Source: Flavobacterium alvei (lineage in GTDB: Bacteria; Bacteroidota; Bacteroidia; Flavobacteriales; Flavobacteriaceae). Taken from it: a stretch of 64,000 nt of DNA. The notes beneath the pieces are model-generated. The model made no database searches. It was not told the DNA's origin and saw only the letters and a program-made list of their open reading frames with translations. How positions within the stretch are numbered: position 1 is the stretch's first letter; every line of letters starts with the position of its first letter. Shown here piece after piece: positions 44,775 through 54,098 of this stretch. A program made the position numbers and the translations under genes. The DNA is taken from assembly GCF_002920895.1 (NCBI RefSeq), contig NZ_PQVG01000003.1, positions 62,001 to 126,000 of the forward strand, read 5' to 3'.

Positions 44775-46142
44775 ATGTCACAAAAAATATTATTAGACAA
44801 AGTAAATATTCCGGGAATCAAGACCTACGAAGTGTATCGCCAAAATGGTGGTTATGCTTCAGTAGAAAAAGCCTTGAAAACGTTAACTCCAGACGAAGTG
44901 GTTGAAGAAGTGAAAACTTCTGGATTACGTGGTCGTGGTGGTGCAGGTTTCCCAGCAGGAATGAAATGGAGTTTTATTGATAAAAAATCAGGAAAACCAA
45001 GACATTTGGTTTGCAACGCTGACGAATCAGAGCCGGGAACTTTCAAAGACAGATATTTGATGGAATTTATTCCTCATTTATTAATTGAAGGAATGATTAC
45101 TTCCAGCTATGCTTTGGGTGCGAACCTATCTTACATTTACATTCGTGGTGAATATATGTGGGTGTACAAAATTTTGGAACGTGCCATTGCCGAAGCAAAA
45201 GCTGCGGGCTGGTTAGGAAAAAATATATTAGGAACCGGATACGATTTGGAACTATATGTTCAAATTGGTGGCGGAGCCTACATCTGTGGAGAAGAAACCG
45301 CATTAATCGAATCATTGGAAGGAAAAAGAGGAAATCCTCGTATCAAACCACCATTTCCGGCAGTTTCCGGACTTTGGGCAAATCCAACAGTGGTCAACAA
45401 TGTAGAAACGATTGCTGCAGTGCCTTGGATTATAAACAATTCAGGTGCTGATTATGCCAAAATTGGTGTGGGAAGATCAACAGGAACCAAATTAATTTCG
45501 GCTTCAGGACACATCAAAAACCCGGGAGTTTATGAAATTGAAATGGGATTGAGCGTTTACGAGTTTATGAATTCTGATGAATATTTGGGCGGAATGAGTT
45601 CAGACAGACCTTTAAAAGCGTTTGTTCCTGGAGGAAGTTCAGTTCCAGTTTTACCAGCTCATTTAATTTATAAAACAGCCAATGGCGACGACCGTTTGAT
45701 GACTTACGAAAGTTTGAGCGACGGTGGTTTTGCAACGGGTTCAATGTTGGGTTCAGGAGGATTTATTGTTTACAACGACACATCTTGTATTGTTAGAAAC
45801 ACTTGGAATTTCTCCCGTTTTTACCACCACGAATCTTGCGGACAATGTTCACCTTGTCGTGAAGGAACCGGTTGGATGGAAAAAGTATTGCATAGAATAG
45901 AAAACGGTCACGGTCGTGAAGAAGATATCGATTTGCTTTTAAGCATTCAAAGTAAAATTGAAGGAAACACGATTTGTCCTTTGGGTGATGCAGCAGCTTG
46001 GCCAGTGGCAGCAGCCATTCGTCACTTTAGAGAGGAGTTTGAATACCATATCCGTTTCCCAGAAAAAATAAAAAACAGAGATCATTTTGTTGCCGAACCT
46101 TTTGAAAGTGTAAAGCATTTAGTTTCTAAAGTAACGGTATAA
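44775..46142 (+). CDS. nuoF: NADH-quinone oxidoreductase subunit F
   Basis: The protein has 455 residues from 44775 (MSQKILLDK). It carries the NADH site GLRGRGGAGFPAGMKW, the FMN site and the [4Fe-4S] N3 ligands in ESCGQCSPCREGTGW plus a distal NTICPLGDAAAWP. It oxidises NADH and passes electrons to the cluster chain. Confidence 0.97.
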   Translation: MSQKILLDKVNIPGIKTYEVYRQNGGYASVEKALKTLTPDEVVEEVKTSGLRGRGGAGFPAGMKWSFIDKKSGKPRHLVCNADESEPGTFKDRYLMEFIPHLLIEGMITSSYALGANLSYIYIRGEYMWVYKILERAIAEAKAAGWLGKNILGTGYDLELYVQIGGGAYICGEETALIESLEGKRGNPRIKPPFPAVSGLWANPTVVNNVETIAAVPWIINNSGADYAKIGVGRSTGTKLISASGHIKNPGVYEIEMGLSVYEFMNSDEYLGGMSSDRPLKAFVPGGSSVPVLPAHLIYKTANGDDRLMTYESLSDGGFATGSMLGSGGFIVYNDTSCIVRNTWNFSRFYHHESCGQCSPCREGTGWMEKVLHRIENGHGREEDIDLLLSIQSKIEGNTICPLGDAAAWPVAAAIRHFREEFEYHIRFPEKIKNRDHFVAEPFESVKHLVSKVTV

Positions 46143-46152
46143 TAGGCAAATA

Positions 46153-47127
46153 ATGAAAAGAAATATTCAAATTATATTGTTTTTATTGCTCATAAATTTG
46201 TCATTTACTTCAAAAGTAAGTGCTCAAATTGCAATTGATAATATTGAAGAACTTTCTAAAATTAAAGGGGGAACTACATACGTTGCAATGAAAGACCCTA
46301 ATGCCGAAAAATCTAAAGAATATGTAGAAATATTTAAAAATAACTGGACTTATACTAAACTTGAATTTATTAAATATACAGATATCACCAAATATATTGC
46401 TCCTGGGAATTCTTTTTTGACCCTATCTGGATATGTTACAGATGTACAAATGATGAGTTTGTATAACAATGGAATACGTCCGGGTATTGATTACTCTCAC
46501 ACTCACATCTTTCTACAACTTTGGACTGTGGACGATAATTACTTTAAGAAAAACAAAGAGTTTAACGATAAAGATAGAATTCAAATCGCTCGTTTGGAAT
46601 TATATACAGATTTTGAAACCATTGTAAGACCAAGCAATCTCTATCAAAATGATTATGATGCTGATAATCATATTCGCAATTGGGGACCAGGAATTCTTAA
46701 AAATCACATTCAAAATCTGAATACTTATTTGAACACTGGAAAGAAAAAAAGCTTGTTTTCAGACATCTTAAACGAAAAGGAAATAAAAAAATTAGCTAGT
46801 GAAACATTGTATATACCAGATTATATTCTAGTTAAATTCAATAAATTTACTGGTGACGAATCAGCTAAATTAAAAGAAGAAGAGCTTTTAGAAGATTATA
46901 AATTCAAATATAAAATGCTATCTACAAAAGAATTGAATGATAAAATTTTAAGTGACACAAAAGGATTTTATTATTTACAATATATAAAAAGTAGCACCAA
47001 TAAATACATTAGCGTAATAAATTCATTAACAGGTGAAATAATATATTCTATATATGTGCCTGTATCATACAATCTTAAATCCGATGATTTGAAAGATTTG
47101 TCAAAAATAATTCAAAAAATTAATTAA
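46153..47127 (+). CDS. Exported protein of unknown function inside the nuo operon
   Basis: The protein has 324 residues. A signal peptide (IQIILFLLLINLSFTSKVSAQ) is followed by a Lys/Asn/Tyr-rich globular body, with GGTTYVAMKDP near the start and SVINSLTGEIIYSIYVPVSY near the end. No cofactor motif or Fe-S ligand set is seen. It sits 10 nt after nuoF and 14 nt before nuoG, in the same direction, so it is co-transcribed with complex I genes. Its sequence is richer in A+T than the nuo genes. A role in complex I is neither shown nor excluded. Confidence 0.8.
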   Translation: MKRNIQIILFLLLINLSFTSKVSAQIAIDNIEELSKIKGGTTYVAMKDPNAEKSKEYVEIFKNNWTYTKLEFIKYTDITKYIAPGNSFLTLSGYVTDVQMMSLYNNGIRPGIDYSHTHIFLQLWTVDDNYFKKNKEFNDKDRIQIARLELYTDFETIVRPSNLYQNDYDADNHIRNWGPGILKNHIQNLNTYLNTGKKKSLFSDILNEKEIKKLASETLYIPDYILVKFNKFTGDESAKLKEEELLEDYKFKYKMLSTKELNDKILSDTKGFYYLQYIKSSTNKYISVINSLTGEIIYSIYVPVSYNLKSDDLKDLSKIIQKIN

Positions 47128-47141
47128 CTATTTTCAACATA

Positions 47142-48197
47142 ATGAAAGTAACAATAGACGGTCACGAGATAGAAGTAGAACCAGGAACAACAATCCTGCA
47201 AGCAGCCAGAATGATTGGAGGAGAAGTAGTTCCGCCAGCGATGTGCTATTATTCTAAGCTAAAGGGCAGCGGTGGAAAATGCCGAGCTTGTTTGGTAGAA
47301 GTAGCCAAAGGAAGTGAAGCCGACCCAAGACCAATGCCTAAATTAATGGCATCTTGTGTAACAAGTTGTCAGGATGGAATGGAAGTAAACAGCAAATCTT
47401 CACCAAGAGTACAAGAAACAAGAAAAGCAGTGACGGAATTCTTGCTGATTAATCACCCTTTGGATTGTCCAGTTTGTGACCAAGCGGGAGAATGCGATTT
47501 GCAGAACTTGAGTTTCGAACACGGAAAATCAGAATCTCGTTATATTGAAGAAAAAAGAACGTTCGAACCCGAAAATATTGGCCCGAATATTCAATTGCAT
47601 ATGAATCGTTGTATTCTGTGCTACCGTTGTGTAATGGTTGCGGATCAATTGACAGACAACCGAGTACACGGAGTGATGGATAGAGGCGATCATTCGAATA
47701 TTTCGACTTGTATTTCTAAAGCGATTGACAACGAGTTTTCAGGAAATATGATTGATGTTTGTCCTGTTGGTGCTTTGACCGACAAAACTTTTAGATTCAA
47801 ATCGAGAGTTTGGTTCAACAAACCATTTAATGCTCACAGAGAATGCACCACTCCAGGATGTTGCGGAAAAACAACTGTTTGGATGTTTGGAAACGAAATT
47901 CAGAGAGTTACAGGAAGAAAAGACGAATACCACGAGGTAGAAGATTTCATTTGCAATACTTGTCGTTTTGACAAAAAAGAGGTTTCGGATTGGGTAATTG
48001 AAGGGCCAAGAGAATTTGAAAAAGATTCGGTTATCAACCAGAATAATTATACTCAAAAATTAGAAAAAGTGATCATCAACACCGAAGAAACGATTCTTAA
48101 AGGAAGAGAACAAGATCGAAAAAAAATAAGTATGGCAGAGATTGATTACAACGAAAAAATAGACGGTAACCCATTAAACGCAAAGAACAATGGATAG
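47142..48197 (+). CDS. nuoG: NADH-quinone oxidoreductase subunit G, short form
   Basis: The protein has 351 residues. The [2Fe-2S] ferredoxin domain (CYYSKLKGSGGKCRACLVEV, then CVTSC) is followed by the His/Cys [4Fe-4S] segment HPLDCPVCDQAGECDLQ and the next cluster CILCYRCVMVADQL...CPVGALTDK. A later Cys set (CTTPGCCGK, CNTC) ends the Fe-S part. The long C-terminal molybdopterin-oxidoreductase-like domain of typical NuoG (600-900 residues) is absent. The stop overlaps nuoH by 8 bp, so no cryptic remainder follows. Confidence 0.95.
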   Translation: MKVTIDGHEIEVEPGTTILQAARMIGGEVVPPAMCYYSKLKGSGGKCRACLVEVAKGSEADPRPMPKLMASCVTSCQDGMEVNSKSSPRVQETRKAVTEFLLINHPLDCPVCDQAGECDLQNLSFEHGKSESRYIEEKRTFEPENIGPNIQLHMNRCILCYRCVMVADQLTDNRVHGVMDRGDHSNISTCISKAIDNEFSGNMIDVCPVGALTDKTFRFKSRVWFNKPFNAHRECTTPGCCGKTTVWMFGNEIQRVTGRKDEYHEVEDFICNTCRFDKKEVSDWVIEGPREFEKDSVINQNNYTQKLEKVIINTEETILKGREQDRKKISMAEIDYNEKIDGNPLNAKNNG

Positions 48198-49242
48198 TAC
48201 ATTTATTATAGAAAAAAGTGTTGTAATTCTGGTTGTATTTGGTGTAACCATGCTTATGGCGATGTATTCTACTTGGGCAGAACGAAAAGTTGCGGCTTAT
48301 CTTCAGGATAGAGTTGGTCCTAATCGTGCGGGTTGGGGAGGTTTGTTTCAGCCGCTTGCCGATGGATTAAAATTGTTTGCTAAAGAAGAATTTGCTCCAA
48401 ACACACCCAACCAATTTTTATTTAGAGTGGGTCCTGGTATTGCTATGGCAACTGCCTTGATGACTAGTGCTGTAATTCCTTGGGGAGATCGATTGCATCT
48501 TTTTGGTAGAGATATTTTGCTACAAGCTACGGATATTAATGTTGGTATTTTATATATTTTCGGTATAGTATCTGTTGGAGTTTATGGAATCATGATTGGA
48601 GGTTGGGCTTCTAACAATAAATTTTCATTGATTGGTGCTATTCGTGCAGCCTCTCAAATGGTTTCTTATGAAGTTGCCATGGGATTGTCAATCGTTGCCT
48701 TGTTGATGATGACTGGAACATTGAGTTTAAAAGAAATTTCAGAACAACAAGCTGGAATGAATTGGAATGTTTTCTATCAACCTATTTCTTTTTTGATCTT
48801 CTTGATTTGTGCTTTTGCCGAAACCAATAGAACTCCTTTTGATTTGGCAGAATGCGAAACCGAATTGATTGGCGGATATCACACCGAATATTCGTCTATG
48901 AGAATGGGGTTTTATTTATTTGCTGAATATGCCAATATGTTTATTTCATCTACTATTTTGGCTGTTTTATTCTTTGGAGGATATAATTATCCAGGAATGA
49001 GTTGGGTTGCTGAAAATTGGGGAGTGAATCTTGCTAATATCATAGGAATTGGAGCCTTGTTTGTAAAATTATGTGGATTCATATTCTTTTATATGTGGGT
49101 TCGTTGGACGATTCCAAGATTTAGATACGATCAATTGATGCATTTGGGTTGGAGAATATTAATTCCACTATCGATTATCAATATCATGATTACTGGAGTT
49201 GTAATTTTGAGAGGAGAAATCTTTGCTTATCTTGGATGGTAA
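48190..49242 (+). CDS. nuoH: NADH-quinone oxidoreductase subunit H
   Basis: The protein has 350 residues and about eight or nine membrane spans. Quinone-site loops ERKVAAYLQDRVGPNRAGW and FAETNRTPFDLAECETELIGG are both present. It joins the peripheral and membrane arms. Confidence 0.97.
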   Translation: MDSTFIIEKSVVILVVFGVTMLMAMYSTWAERKVAAYLQDRVGPNRAGWGGLFQPLADGLKLFAKEEFAPNTPNQFLFRVGPGIAMATALMTSAVIPWGDRLHLFGRDILLQATDINVGILYIFGIVSVGVYGIMIGGWASNNKFSLIGAIRAASQMVSYEVAMGLSIVALLMMTGTLSLKEISEQQAGMNWNVFYQPISFLIFLICAFAETNRTPFDLAECETELIGGYHTEYSSMRMGFYLFAEYANMFISSTILAVLFFGGYNYPGMSWVAENWGVNLANIIGIGALFVKLCGFIFFYMWVRWTIPRFRYDQLMHLGWRILIPLSIINIMITGVVILRGEIFAYLGW

Positions 49243-49335
49243 TTAGATATCAAAGCTTCAAAAAATAAATTTAGAAATTGATTTTAATTTCGGTTTTCAA
49301 ATCGCAAATCTAAAATCGTAAATCATAAATTATAA

Positions 49336-49881
49336 ATGTCAATACAAGAAATATCACTTTCCGGCAGAAAAAAGCTAGTCTCAAATAAGGAGATGACTTT
49401 TTTAGAGAAAATGTATCTTATAGCTATATTAAAAGGCTTAGGGATTACTATTAAGCACTTTTTTAGAAAAAAGGCTACCATTAATTATCCTGAACAGGTG
49501 CGCGAATTTAGTCCTGTTTATCGTGGTCGTCATATGTTGAAACGCGATGAACAAGGTCGTGAGAACTGTACGGCTTGTGGTTTATGTGCGTTGTCATGTC
49601 CTGCCGAAGCCATTACGATGAAGGCCGCTGAACGCAAAGCCGATGAAAAACATTTGTACCGCGAAGAAAAATACGCTTCGATTTATGAAATCAATATGTT
49701 GCGTTGTATTTTTTGTGGTTTGTGTGAAGAAGCTTGTCCAAAAGATGCCATTTATTTAACAATTTCAAAAGAATTGGTTCCTGCAAATTATGATAGAGAA
49801 GATTTTATTTTTGGAAAAGATAAATTGGTCATGCCTTTAGAAATGGCTATTAAAAATACTCAACTTAAAAACAGTAATTAA
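49336..49881 (+). CDS. nuoI: NADH-quinone oxidoreductase subunit I
   Basis: The protein has 181 residues. Two [4Fe-4S] motifs, CTACGLCALSCPAEAI and CIFCGLCEEACPKDAI, bind N6a and N6b. The 93-bp gap before it holds AT-rich degenerate repeats (AAATCGCAAATC, AAATCGTAAATC). It shares one base with nuoJ. Confidence 0.97.
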   Translation: MSIQEISLSGRKKLVSNKEMTFLEKMYLIAILKGLGITIKHFFRKKATINYPEQVREFSPVYRGRHMLKRDEQGRENCTACGLCALSCPAEAITMKAAERKADEKHLYREEKYASIYEINMLRCIFCGLCEEACPKDAIYLTISKELVPANYDREDFIFGKDKLVMPLEMAIKNTQLKNSN

Positions 49882-50423
49882 TGATACAGATTCCAGACAT
49901 AGCAAATGCAACTCCAATACAAATTTTATTTTGTGTGTTGTCTGTTATTACATTGGCTACGGCATTTTTGACTATTTATAGCAAAAAACCAATGCACAAT
50001 GCCATCTATTTAGTAATTTGTTTTACTTCAATTTCAGGACATTATTTATTGTTGAATGCTCAGTTTTTGGCATTGGTGAACTTAATTGTTTACATCGGTG
50101 CGATTATGATTTTGATGTTGTTTACCATTATGTTGATGAATTTGAACAAAGAAAATGAAGTACATAAACCCCGAATTACTAGACTTGGTGCTATTGTGGT
50201 GTTTTGCTTGATGTGCTTGGTTTTGATTGCAATGTTCATGAATTCGAAACCTATTGCCGATGGAAGTTATGATGTAACAGGCGAAGACTATCAATCTATA
50301 CAAGTATTGGGTAAATTGTTGCTTAATGAATATATGGTACCTTTTGAATTTGCTTCGGTATTGCTTTTAGTGGCAATGATTGGTGCGGTTTTATTGTCTA
50401 AAAAAGAAAAAATAGAGAAATAA
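49881..50423 (+). CDS. nuoJ: NADH-quinone oxidoreductase subunit J
   Basis: The protein has 180 residues and five membrane spans. The third-helix motif NLIVYIGAIMILMLFTIML, which carries the pi-bulge region, is clear. Membrane arm. Confidence 0.95.
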   Translation: MIQIPDIANATPIQILFCVLSVITLATAFLTIYSKKPMHNAIYLVICFTSISGHYLLLNAQFLALVNLIVYIGAIMILMLFTIMLMNLNKENEVHKPRITRLGAIVVFCLMCLVLIAMFMNSKPIADGSYDVTGEDYQSIQVLGKLLLNEYMVPFEFASVLLLVAMIGAVLLSKKEKIEK

Positions 50424-50424
50424 T

Positions 50425-50745
50425 ATGGATAATATTTTAAACCAAATTGGTATAGAAAATTATATCTTCCTGAGCGTTATACTTTTTTGTATTGGTGTTT
50501 TTGGAGTTTTATACAGACGAAATGCTATTGTTGTATTTATGTCAATCGAAATTATGTTGAACGCAATCAACCTTTTGTTTGCAGCCTTTTCGACTTATCA
50601 TCAAGATGCACAAGGCCAAATTTTTGTGTTTTTCTCTATGGCTGTTGCTGCTGCAGAGGTTGCCATTGGATTGGCAATTTTAGTGTCGATTTTCCGTAAT
50701 ATGGGAACAATTGATGTTGGAAATTTAAAAAACTTAAAAGGATAA
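50425..50745 (+). CDS. nuoK: NADH-quinone oxidoreductase subunit K
   Basis: The protein has 106 residues and three spans. The conserved acidic residues of the family lie in MSIEIMLNAINL and AAAEVAIGLAI. Membrane arm, proton channel. Confidence 0.96.
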   Translation: MDNILNQIGIENYIFLSVILFCIGVFGVLYRRNAIVVFMSIEIMLNAINLLFAAFSTYHQDAQGQIFVFFSMAVAAAEVAIGLAILVSIFRNMGTIDVGNLKNLKG

Positions 50746-50751
50746 TCATCA

Positions 50752-52644
50752 ATGGATACAAATTTAGTTTTAGTCTTACTATTAGCTCCTTTTTTAGGGT
50801 TTTTATTTAATGTTTTTCTGGGTAAAAAAGCAGGAAAAAACGTTGTTGGAATTGTGGGAACACTTTCGGTTGCGGTTTCTTTTGTCATCACTTTATATTT
50901 ATTTGCAAATGCAAGTCAAGAACCAGTTGTTATTAATTTATTCGATTGGATTTCGATTCAAAGATTCGATATAAGTTTTGGTTTCCTTATTGACCAATTG
51001 TCTATTCTTTGGTTGTTGTTTGTAACTGGAATTGGGTCGCTGATTCATTTGTATTCTATCAGTTATATGCACGATGACGAAAAAATGCATTCGTTTTTCG
51101 CTTATCTGAATCTGTTTATTTTCTTTATGATTGCACTTGTAATCGGAAGCAATTTATTGATGATGTTCATTGGTTGGGAAGGAGTAGGTCTTTGCTCTTA
51201 CTTATTGATTGGATTTTGGTATAAAAATCAAAACTTTAATGATGCTGCCAAAAAAGCATTCATTATGAACCGAATTGGAGATTTAGGATTTTTAATCGGG
51301 ATATTTATCGTTGGTTCGTTGTTTAATACTTTAGATTTTACCAGTTTAAGAACTACAATAGAATCTGCAAAGGATGTTAGTGATTTATGGATTGCTATAG
51401 CTGCTTTAGCTTTATTTATTGGAGCAACTGGAAAATCAGCGCAGCTTCCTTTATATACTTGGTTGCCTGATGCAATGGCTGGACCAACGCCAGTTTCGGC
51501 ATTGATTCACGCTGCAACAATGGTAACAGCTGGTATTTTTATGCTTACTAGATTGAACTTTTTGTTTGATATGGCGCCAAGCGTTCAAAATATTATTGCT
51601 ATTGTCGGAGCTTGTACTGCTTTGGTGGCTGCAACGATTGCTTTGGTTCAAAACGATATCAAGAAAGTTTTGGCTTATTCTACCGTTTCACAATTAGGGT
51701 TAATGTTCTTGGCTTTAGGATTGGGTGCTTATGAAGTAGCCGTTTTCCACGTAATCACTCACGCTTTCTTCAAAGCTTGTTTGTTCTTAGGTTCAGGATC
51801 TGTAATTCATGGTTTGCATGGTGAACAGGATATGCGCAAAATGGGTGGTTTGAAAAAAGCGATGCCAATCACTTTCATCACGATGTTAATTGCTTCATTA
51901 GCCATTGCTGGAATATTTCCATTAGCAGGATTTTGGTCGAAAGACGAAATTTTGATGACAGCTTTCAATCATAGTAATAACAAAGCTTTGTGGGTAGTTG
52001 GTTCTATCGCCTCTATAATGACAGCTTTCTATATGTTTAGATTAATTTATCTAACTTTCTTCAACTCGTTTAGAGGAACCGAAGAACAAAAACATCATTT
52101 GCACGAAAGCCCAAGTTTAATTACAGTGCCATTAATAATTTTGGCAATATTGTCTTTTGTTGGTGGAGCCATTAGTTTGCCTGGTCACAGCTGGTTAAAC
52201 GACTATTTAGCGCCATTATTTACAAAAGTAGCTCACGAAGAACACACATTAGGAAGTACAGAATATATGTTGATGGCGATAGCCACAATCGGAGCCCTAA
52301 TTGGAATCGGAATTGCCTACAAAAAATATTTGAAAGACAATACCATTCCAAGTGAAGATGCTGAAATCACAGGTCTTTCAAAAGTGTTATACAACAAATA
52401 TTATGTTGACGAAATTTATGATTCAGTTTTTGTAAAACCAATTAATCTGTTGTCTGATTTGTTTAGAGAACATGTAGAAAAATCACTTTCAGCATTGGTT
52501 TTCGGATTAGGAAAAGTGACTAACGAAATAGCGATTCAAGGGAAAAAAGCACACAACGGAAGTGTTGGGTTTTATTTATTTGCTTTTGTTATAGGCGTTA
52601 TTGTCATACTAACTTATTTATTTTTACAACAATTTTTTATATAA
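50752..52644 (+). CDS. nuoL: NADH-quinone oxidoreductase subunit L
   Basis: The protein has 630 residues and is an antiporter-like subunit. MFIGWEGVGLCSYLLIGFW carries the key Glu, and LPDAMAGPTPVSALIHAATMV follows. The long C-terminal amphipathic helix region and final span (GFYLFAFVIGVIVILTYLF) are present. Its stop overlaps nuoM by one base. Confidence 0.97.
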   Translation: MDTNLVLVLLLAPFLGFLFNVFLGKKAGKNVVGIVGTLSVAVSFVITLYLFANASQEPVVINLFDWISIQRFDISFGFLIDQLSILWLLFVTGIGSLIHLYSISYMHDDEKMHSFFAYLNLFIFFMIALVIGSNLLMMFIGWEGVGLCSYLLIGFWYKNQNFNDAAKKAFIMNRIGDLGFLIGIFIVGSLFNTLDFTSLRTTIESAKDVSDLWIAIAALALFIGATGKSAQLPLYTWLPDAMAGPTPVSALIHAATMVTAGIFMLTRLNFLFDMAPSVQNIIAIVGACTALVAATIALVQNDIKKVLAYSTVSQLGLMFLALGLGAYEVAVFHVITHAFFKACLFLGSGSVIHGLHGEQDMRKMGGLKKAMPITFITMLIASLAIAGIFPLAGFWSKDEILMTAFNHSNNKALWVVGSIASIMTAFYMFRLIYLTFFNSFRGTEEQKHHLHESPSLITVPLIILAILSFVGGAISLPGHSWLNDYLAPLFTKVAHEEHTLGSTEYMLMAIATIGALIGIGIAYKKYLKDNTIPSEDAEITGLSKVLYNKYYVDEIYDSVFVKPINLLSDLFREHVEKSLSALVFGLGKVTNEIAIQGKKAHNGSVGFYLFAFVIGVIVILTYLFLQQFFI

Positions 52645-54086
52645 TGGATGTAACTACACTATTAATTATTCTTTTGCTTGGCGCATTTGCAACTTATTTT
52701 TCGGGCGATAAATGGGCTCCAAAAGTAGCTTTACTTTTTAGCTTGACCGCTTTTGCTGGTGCAATTTGTTTGTTAAGTCAATACAATTTAGGAAACGAAA
52801 TAAGCTACTCCAAACTTTGGATAGCCAAACCCAAAATCTATTTTGCTTTACAAGCTGATGGATTGGCGCTTGCCATGGTATTGCTGACAACAGCTTTGAC
52901 ACCAATAATCATTTTCTCTTCTTTTGGGAATACGTATAAAAATTCGAAAGCATTTTATGCCTTAATCGTATTTATGAGCTTTGCAATGTCAGGAACATTC
53001 TTAGCATCTGATGGGCTTTTGTATTATATTTTTTGGGAGCTATCACTAATTCCTATCTATTTTATAGCCTTGATTTGGGGTAATGGAGATGCTGAGGAGC
53101 GCAAAAAAGCAGTGGTGAAATTCTTTATTTACACACTGGCTGGTTCGTTATTTATGCTAATTGCCTTTGTTTATTTGTTCCAAAAAGCAGGAAGCTTTTT
53201 AATAAGTGATTTAACTGCGCTAAACCTTTCTTCATCTGAGCAATTTTGGATATTTATGGCTTTTTTCTTGGCTTATGCCATTAAAATTCCATTGATTCCT
53301 TTTCACACTTGGCAGGCAAAAGTGTATCAAAAAGCACCAACCGTTGGCACAATGTTGCTAGCAGGAATTATGCTAAAAATGGGATTGTATAGCGTTATTC
53401 GTTGGCAATTACCAATAGCTCCTTTGGCTGCAAAAGAATATATGTATGTATTTATCGGCCTTGGAATTGCAGGAGTAATTTATGGTTCAATAGTCGCTTT
53501 GAAACAAAAAGACTTGAAAAAATTATTGGCTTATTCCTCTATGGCTCACGTTGGATTGATTGCTGCTGGAGCTTACACATTAACATTAGACGGATTGCGA
53601 GGTGCCGTATTGCAAATGATTGCACACGGATTTGTGGTAGTAGGATTATTTTTTGTAGCGGAAATTATTTTTAGAAGATATGAAACTAGAAAAATTGCTG
53701 AAATGGGAGGTATTCGTGCTCAATCGCCTAAATTCACATCGATGTTTATGATTTTGGTTTTAGCATCGGTTGCTTTGCCATCTACATTTAACTTTGTTGG
53801 AGAATTTACCGTTTTATATAGCCTTTCTCAAGTGAATGTTTGGTTTGCTATTTTGGGCGGAACCACCATCATTTTAGGAGCTTATTATATGTTGAAAATG
53901 TTTCAACACATAATGTTGGGCGAAACCAACGCCAAATTATTTGCTGATGTAACCTTTAATGAAGGTTTAGCATTAGTAGTTGTTATTGCTGTTTTGTTCT
54001 TCTTTGGTTTGTATCCAAAACCAATTATGGAACTAATAACTCCAAGTTTGGAAAATATTTTAACTCAAATAAATAGATTTAACTAA
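52644..54086 (+). CDS. nuoM: NADH-quinone oxidoreductase subunit M
   Basis: The protein has 480 residues and is an antiporter-like subunit. Motifs are YYIFWELSLIPIYF (key Glu), IPLIPFHTWQAKVYQKAPT and LLAYSSMAHVGLI. Confidence 0.97.
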   Translation: MDVTTLLIILLLGAFATYFSGDKWAPKVALLFSLTAFAGAICLLSQYNLGNEISYSKLWIAKPKIYFALQADGLALAMVLLTTALTPIIIFSSFGNTYKNSKAFYALIVFMSFAMSGTFLASDGLLYYIFWELSLIPIYFIALIWGNGDAEERKKAVVKFFIYTLAGSLFMLIAFVYLFQKAGSFLISDLTALNLSSSEQFWIFMAFFLAYAIKIPLIPFHTWQAKVYQKAPTVGTMLLAGIMLKMGLYSVIRWQLPIAPLAAKEYMYVFIGLGIAGVIYGSIVALKQKDLKKLLAYSSMAHVGLIAAGAYTLTLDGLRGAVLQMIAHGFVVVGLFFVAEIIFRRYETRKIAEMGGIRAQSPKFTSMFMILVLASVALPSTFNFVGEFTVLYSLSQVNVWFAILGGTTIILGAYYMLKMFQHIMLGETNAKLFADVTFNEGLALVVVIAVLFFFGLYPKPIMELITPSLENILTQINRFN

Positions 54087-54098
54087 GTCAAATAAAAA

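Noticed and set aside
47142..48197. Frameshift truncation of nuoG
   Set aside because: nuoH begins 8 bp before the nuoG stop, so no lost coding sequence follows.
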